From Callorhinus ursinus (lineage: Eukaryota; Chordata; Mammalia; Carnivora; Otariidae), in the NCBI RefSeq assembly GCF_003265705.1, contig NW_020312867.1:1050600-1114599 (forward strand): 64,000 bases of DNA, given 5' to 3'. A model generated the notes under the pieces. The model ran no database searches and had not been told where the DNA came from. It saw only the letters and a list, made by a program, of their open reading frames with translations. The first letter of the stretch is position 1. The number at the start of each line of letters is the position of its first letter. Below, piece by piece: positions 58,795 through 64,000 of this stretch. A program made the translations under genes and the position numbers.

Positions 58795-60250
58795 TCTTCT
58801 AAGAAAATAAAACTAAAGATACCAGGAAAATCTACGAAAATATGTATATTATCTATATAAGCAAAACTACAAAACCCTAATGAATGAAATCAAAGAAAAA
58901 TAAATGGAGAAATATTCCATGTTCATGGATAAGAAGATTCAATATTGTCAAAGTGTTAGTTCTTCCCAACTTGATCTATAGATTCAATGGAATCCCAATC
59001 AAAATCTCAGCAAGTGATTTTTTTAAAGATTTTATTTATTTATTTATTTGACAGAGAGAGACACAGCGAGAGAGGGAACACAAGCAGGGGGAGTGGGAGA
59101 GGGAGAAGCAGGCTTCCAGCAGAGCAGGGAGCCCGATGCGGGGCTCGATCCCAGGACCCTGGGACCATGACCTGAGCCGAAGGCAGACGCTTAATGCCTG
59201 AGCCACCCAGGCTCCCTCAGCAAGTGATTTTATGAATATTGACAAATGATCCTAAAGTTTATGTGAAGAGGCAAAAGACCCAACACCACACTGTAGGAGA
59301 ATAAAGTTAGAGGCCTGACACTACCTGATCTCAATACTTACTATAAAGCAACAGTAATCAAGACAGTGTGGTATGAGTGAAAGAACAGACAAAAAGATCA
59401 ATGCAACAGAACGGAGAGCCCAGAGATAGACCTACACAAATATAGTCAACCCTCATCCATTGCTGGTGGGAATGCAAAATGGTATAGAAACTTTTGATGG
59501 TTTCTTACAAAACTAAACATACTCTTACCATACAATCCAATAATCACACTCCCTAGTATCTATTCAAGAGTTGAAAACTATGTTCATACAAAAACCTGCA
59601 CACAAATGTTTATAACTGCTTTATTCAAAATCACCAACAGTTGAAAGTAACCAAGATGTCCTTCAGGAGGTAAGTGGGCAATGGAATATTCCATTCCAGA
59701 CAACAGAATATTATTCAGTGCTAAAAAGAAATGAGCTATCAAGTCATAAAAAGACATGGAAGAACCTTAAATGCCTATTACTAAGTGAAAGAAGCCACTC
59801 TGAAAAGGCTACATATTGTATGATTCCAACTATACGACATTGCCTGGAAAAGGCAAAACTATGGAGACAGTTTAAAAAAAAAATCAGTGGTTGCCAGGAG
59901 TTGGGGAGGGGAAGGGATGAATAGGCAGAGCACAGGGGATTTTTAGGATGCTGAAAATACTCCATATGATACCATGATGACGGATATACATCATTATACA
60001 TTTGTCCAAACGCACAGAATGTACAACACCAAGAGTCAGCCCTACAGTATGGACACTGGGTGATTAGGACGTGTCAATGTAGGTTCATCAATGGTAACCA
60101 AAGTACTACTCTGGTAGGGGTTGTTGATGATGGGATAAATTATGCATGTGTGGTGCCAGGGGATATACAGGAAATCTCTGTCCCTACCCTATTTGCTGTG
60201 AGCCTACAAATGTTCTCAAAAGCTGAAGTCTAAATAAATAAACAAACAGA
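58795..60250 (+). mobile_element. Ancient L1 (ORF2 3' half and 3' UTR), interrupted by a SINE
   Basis: 'ccatgttcatggataagaag', 'ggaatcccaatcaaaatctc', 'agcaacagtaatcaagacag', 'cattgctggtgggaatgcaa' and 'aaaactatggagacagttta' give the L1 ORF2-to-3' UTR order on the plus strand. Stops and a large deletion near 59445 show it is inactive. The Can-SINE at 59022 is a later insertion. Confidence 0.85.
59022..59215 (-). mobile_element. Can-SINE nested in ancient L1
   Basis: Inverted Can-SINE. Perfect 16-bp duplication ctcagcaagtgatttt of L1 sequence at 59006-59021 and 59216-59231. It is the only recognisable Can-SINE between 39.3 and 64 kb. Confidence 0.95.
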
Positions 60251-60989
60251 AAGAAACCAGGGAAACCTACATACAAAATAAGCTACCATCAATGCTCATG
60301 AAAAATGCATAGTCTTTCTGAAATGTGGGGGTGGGAGAAGAATAACTTCCTAATGTAGCAGCAGATATTTGTACTGAATTTCCTCAAAGGGAAGGAGAAC
60401 TGCATTTAACTCATCTAATAAGAGAAGATGTGGGTCTGTAAAGTTTCTCCACCAAAGCTGTAAAGGCTGCCTGTTTGCACCTCAGACTCAAGGTGAGGGG
60501 ACTGCTGGTCCAGAAACATGACCCTCGTACCTCCCCCATTCCATTCATAAACACATTGGACCCCAACTGTGCCAGGTCCCTGGTCTTCACTAATTCTGCT
60601 TCCAAAATGCTCCCAGTACCTCTCCGGGCAGCTTCCCAACACAGATCCAGGAACCTGATCTCCCTTCTGCCCAGCAGCGCCTGGCCACCCAGGAACTCTC
60701 CAAGGTACCAGCTCTTTTCCCCCAATGGCCTTCCTCCCCCCCACACCCTGTACTCCTCTTCCTGATTTCTTCCTGTTGCTTCCCCGCCCCTGTCTCTCTC
60801 ACCTCACTCCTCTGCATACTTATCTTTCCTCATTTTTAAAAAAATTGTCTAATTATTTCATATCTCCGGCCAAGAAACAGATAAAAATATTGCCAGCCCT
60901 ACAGGCAGAGGCTGAATACACATAAACACTAAAATGGCTTCACAGCCATCATAATTAATATCTAACGTTTACTGAACATTTTCCAAGTG

Positions 60990-61140
60990 TGAGGCACTAT
61001 GCTCAGATGCTATATGTCTCATCCCAGTTAACCCCCACAATAATCCTATGACTTAGGCGCTATGATCATCTCATTTAACAGGGAACTTACATGATTTGCT
61101 CAAGCTCACTTAGCTAATGAGTGTGGAGAACCCATTCGAG
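60990..61140 (-). mobile_element. MIR-like fragment
   Basis: 'gtgaggcactatgctcagat' and 'ccacaataatcctatgactt', then 'catgatttgctcaagctcac' (inverted MIR pattern). Confidence 0.6.
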
Positions 61141-61599
61141 CGTGGTTGCCTGCAGACACAACTGGGGTTTCAGGCATAACTAGTGACGAGGGATTCCTCA
61201 CCCAGATATAAACAAGAATAAAACCCATTCCTAACAATATTCAGGAAGAGAAAACAAGTTGCCCATGAAGGGGGAGATTCCTCCAGCTTCCACCTGCCCA
61301 TTTGAACGTTCTGCCTGGTTTCCCTGGCTCCACTCTCCTGTCCCATAATCATGTCCTGCCCGCCCCCACGCTTGTCTGCCTGGCTCTCAAGTTTCTCCTA
61401 AAGATGCTGTGTCTTGCTTCTCTCCCTCAGCGCTGTGTTGAACAGGACAGGGGCAAATCCCACTCTGGGCTTCCACCTGTCCGGCTGAGGAAATTCAACA
61501 AGTTTTTTTGAAAATGGTAAAGGTAACCACCTAAGAAATTGAAATCAAGATTAGTATCTTCCATATCCATGGAAAAGATCAAAGAAAATAAGCGTCGTA

Positions 61600-62560
61600 T
61601 TCATTAAAGTCACAGAATGGAAGAAAGAACATAGAAGCACAAACATCACAAAGCCTATGGCAAGATGACCAAAAAAACCAAACATCTACTACAATAAGTG
61701 AAATCATCTACCCTCCCCTATAAAGCAGTGAAGATTTGGTTGTCAGAAAGAAAAAAAAAATGTCAACTGTGTGCTGCTTACAAAAGATACATCCCAACAA
61801 AATAACAGACTAAAAATAAAGGAATGCTCAAATATAAACCAGCCAAATGCAAACACAAAGAAAGCGGGGGTGGCAACATTACTATGATGCAGAATGGAAT
61901 TCAGGGCAAAAACAGGAGGTAAGCAATTTTAGGTTGATTAAAAAAAAGATACTTCAAAATGAAATCATAAACAGCAAGCAGATCAGTGGCTGCTGAGGGT
62001 CAGTGGTGGAGTGGGGAGAATGAAGTCATTATCATGACAAAACCCTGTGAATCACACGATCTACAAAGCAAAATCCAGAAAAACAAAAATTGCCCATATA
62101 TAAGTCGAAAATACAGTTTTTCCTTGGATTCTCCAGCACATACACACAGGAAAGAAAAGAGGAGGGGTGGGGGAAAAGATTTATGGACAATGACGCTCAC
62201 CGCAGCACTGTTTAGATACATTGTTTACAATCGAGAATTACCAGAAGCAACCCAAGCGTCTACACAATTGGAGACTGATTCGGTAAATTATGGAACATTC
62301 ATGTGATGGAATATTCTGCATTCTGTATCTTTGAGGAATTTTTAATGATGGGGGAAATGCCTGATATATAGTGTAGAATGGAAAACAAGAGATCAAAACT
62401 GTACATTCAATACGCTCTCAATTGGAAAGGAAAAATGCATTCCACACAGGCACATGCTGCTCACTGGAAAAAGAGAATTAAGATATGAACTGTGGTTATA
62501 AGTGATTTTTATTTCATGGTGGTCAGAATTTTCCAAGCATTTAAAAATACGTACGTACTA
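61600..62560 (+). mobile_element. Ancient L1 fragments
   Basis: About 61660-61960 resembles internal ORF2 ('gcttacaaaagatacatccc', 'agcgggggtggcaacattac'). About 62180-62540 resembles the ORF2 terminus/3' UTR ('cagcactgtttagatacatt', 'gtgatggaatattctgcatt'). Heavily decayed. Confidence 0.55.
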
Positions 62561-62774
62561 CCTTCATAACCAGAATTTTCCAGTTTCACTAAAAAACAAA
62601 AATCCTCCGCGGAATGATAGCCAGTGGTAAGAACTACATTTCTGGTGAAATTTCTAGGGCAGAAATGAGGTCTCAAGCTGGCTGACCCCGTGAAGCAAAT
62701 GCTGAAGCTGAGACTCCTATGTTGGGTAGGAAGTTAAATAGACCTATTAATGATACCCCTTTCTTTGTATCGTG

Positions 62775-63085
62775 CAGGGGTCGGCGGTCCAATGGCTCAG
62801 TCATGCAGTTTTGAACTGCTCGCAAGTTAAGAACGATTTCTATTTTTTTTTTTAACGGTTGGGGGAAAAAGTCAAAGAAGAATCGTATTTAATGACACAT
62901 GAAAATTATATGAAAGCCAAATATCATTGTCAGTAAATGAAGTTGAGCTGGAATGCAAGCTCATTTGTTTATGCATTGCTTTTGGCTGCTTCCTCCATCA
63001 GAACAGAGACAGGATGGCCCACACAGCCTACATTTCTTATCTGGCCCTTTACAGAGCAAACTTGCTGATCTCTGGTGCAGTGCTT
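62775..63085. mobile_element. hAT-like non-autonomous DNA element, related to the copy at 53163
   Basis: It starts near 'gtgcaggggtcggcggtcca' and ends 'tatctggccctttacagagc', then 'ttgctgatctctggtgcag'. The same closing phrase occurs in the insertion at 53163-53350. Family not named with certainty. Confidence 0.5.
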
Positions 63086-64000
63086 TTTAGCTAACAAAGC
63101 ATGTTGAAAACCACAGTCATTTCCCTCCTACAATAAAAGCCTCGTGGTCCTAGGCAGGAGAGGAAGAAATCTATATACATTTGAGGTAGACCGATGCATC
63201 CTGGCCAGGAGGGGCGTGGGCAGATCAGGTTCCATGTCTTCACCTGCCAAGAAATGCAGGGCACAGAGCCCCAAGAGCCTGCTGCCGCTCCTCACCTCTC
63301 TCCCCACTGGCACACCACCACCCCCCGCCAGCCCCAGCTCAGCCGCCCTAAGCAGCTGAGCTTCCTGTCAAGAGTGTGACCTTCTGAAACCTGGGTGGTG
63401 GGGGCTGCAGCTGCAGGAAGGAAGGTATTTTTATCCAGACCCTGCTTCCTGTTTGACGGCTGGAGGGTTTCATGTGCTGGTGTTTGGTTTTGTCATTTCT
63501 GGTACAGACTCCGCTCCCTGGCCACATCAGAACAGAGCTGTCTCCTAACAGGGCAGCTGCCTGCCACCCAGGCCCACCACCGACCACCTGTCCTTCGGTC
63601 TCCCCCGGCTGCTACACGCACAGCCTCTTGTGCAACCTGCAGAAACCAGGGCACCTCGCTGGGCAGGGAGAACCACTCCTTGATCAGAGGGTAGGTGGCT
63701 GGGCCGGGGCACGGGGGATGCAAGTCTGCAGGTTCTCCAGAGCTTCTGGAACCTACTGCTCTTAGCAAGGCCTAGCTTGGAGAGGACAGCTTCTGGAACC
63801 CACTGCTGTTAGCAAGGCCTGGCTTGGGGAGAACCAGGCTGCCGATGGAGGCAGAGTTAAGTCCAGGACTTCGGAATGTCATTTGCTGATGCTCCCAGCA
63901 GCAGATGAAAATGGATGGTCCTCAACCGTCCTATCCCCAGGACTCAGCCAGATGTGGGAACAGGGAGCAAACACGTCAGCATCTAACAAGCCAGTGATAG

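Larger units (their letters stand above)
50558..64000 (-). other. PPP1R16B: PPP1R16B intron 2 (partial, continues past the window)
   Basis: At least 13.4 kb of intron; no exon encoding the expected KKVSFEASVALLE block was found on the minus strand here. It contains L2, MIR, L1 and hAT-like fragments and one Can-SINE, listed separately, and an 18-base G-run (52278-52295). Unassigned stretches: 50560-51230, 51880-53090, 53890-54760, 55090-55680, 56220-57020, 58240-58680, 60260-60990, 61150-61590 and 63090-64000. Open frames in these stretches have no recognisable domain. Confidence 0.75.

Overview
The window is nuclear DNA of a mammal in the order Carnivora, most likely a caniform of the arctoid group (bear, seal or mustelid type). 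The evidence is 19 recognisable tRNA-Lys-derived Can-SINE copies, most with a 'GGCGCCTGGGTGGCTCAG' head, a TC-rich body and an AATAAA/A-rich tail, and two carnivore-type L1 3' ends. The head differs from the typical dog SINEC_Cf consensus as I remember it. The species cannot be fixed by eye. All protein-coding signal lies on the minus strand in GT-AG exons.

Two genes are present in tandem. FAM83D (CHICA) is complete: four coding exons (26710-26234, 15529-15362, 9820-9696, 7367-6380) join in phase to 585 codons plus stop. A CpG-island promoter lies to the right of exon 1 and a poly(A) signal near 5.97 kb. PPP1R16B (TIMAP) is partial: nine coding exons (inferred exons 3-11) run from 50557 down to a stop at 33968, followed by a probable 3' UTR of about 4.3 kb ending near 29.7 kb. 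Its first ~83 codons, including the PP1-docking KVSF motif, lie beyond 64000. The order PPP1R16B > FAM83D matches human 20q11.23, where DHX35 follows; none of its exons was seen in the left 6 kb.

Layout: 1-5.95 kb is intergenic, with SINEs. 5.95-26.75 kb is FAM83D, whose introns are packed with SINEs, an L1 and older repeats. 26.7-27.15 kb is the CpG-island promoter. 27.2-29.7 kb is intergenic and holds a young 5'-truncated L1. 29.7-34.5 kb is the terminal exon of PPP1R16B, almost repeat-free. 34.5-50.6 kb holds the remaining PPP1R16B exons, with mostly ancient repeats (L1, L2, MIR, MER5, MLT1). 50.6-64 kb is the partial, large PPP1R16B intron 2.

The two genes are functionally unrelated as far as is known. 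FAM83D targets casein kinase 1 alpha to the mitotic spindle with HMMR and dynein light chain. PPP1R16B is a prenylated membrane-targeting subunit of protein phosphatase 1 in endothelial and other cells. I found no undescribed biological system. The points most worth a second look are a CHR/CCAAT/TATA promoter in front of FAM83D, a regularly spaced dynein-light-chain motif array in its last exon, a 180-codon overlapping frame across FAM83D exons 1-2, a possible short 3' transduction by an L1, and a strong left/right asymmetry in SINE density.
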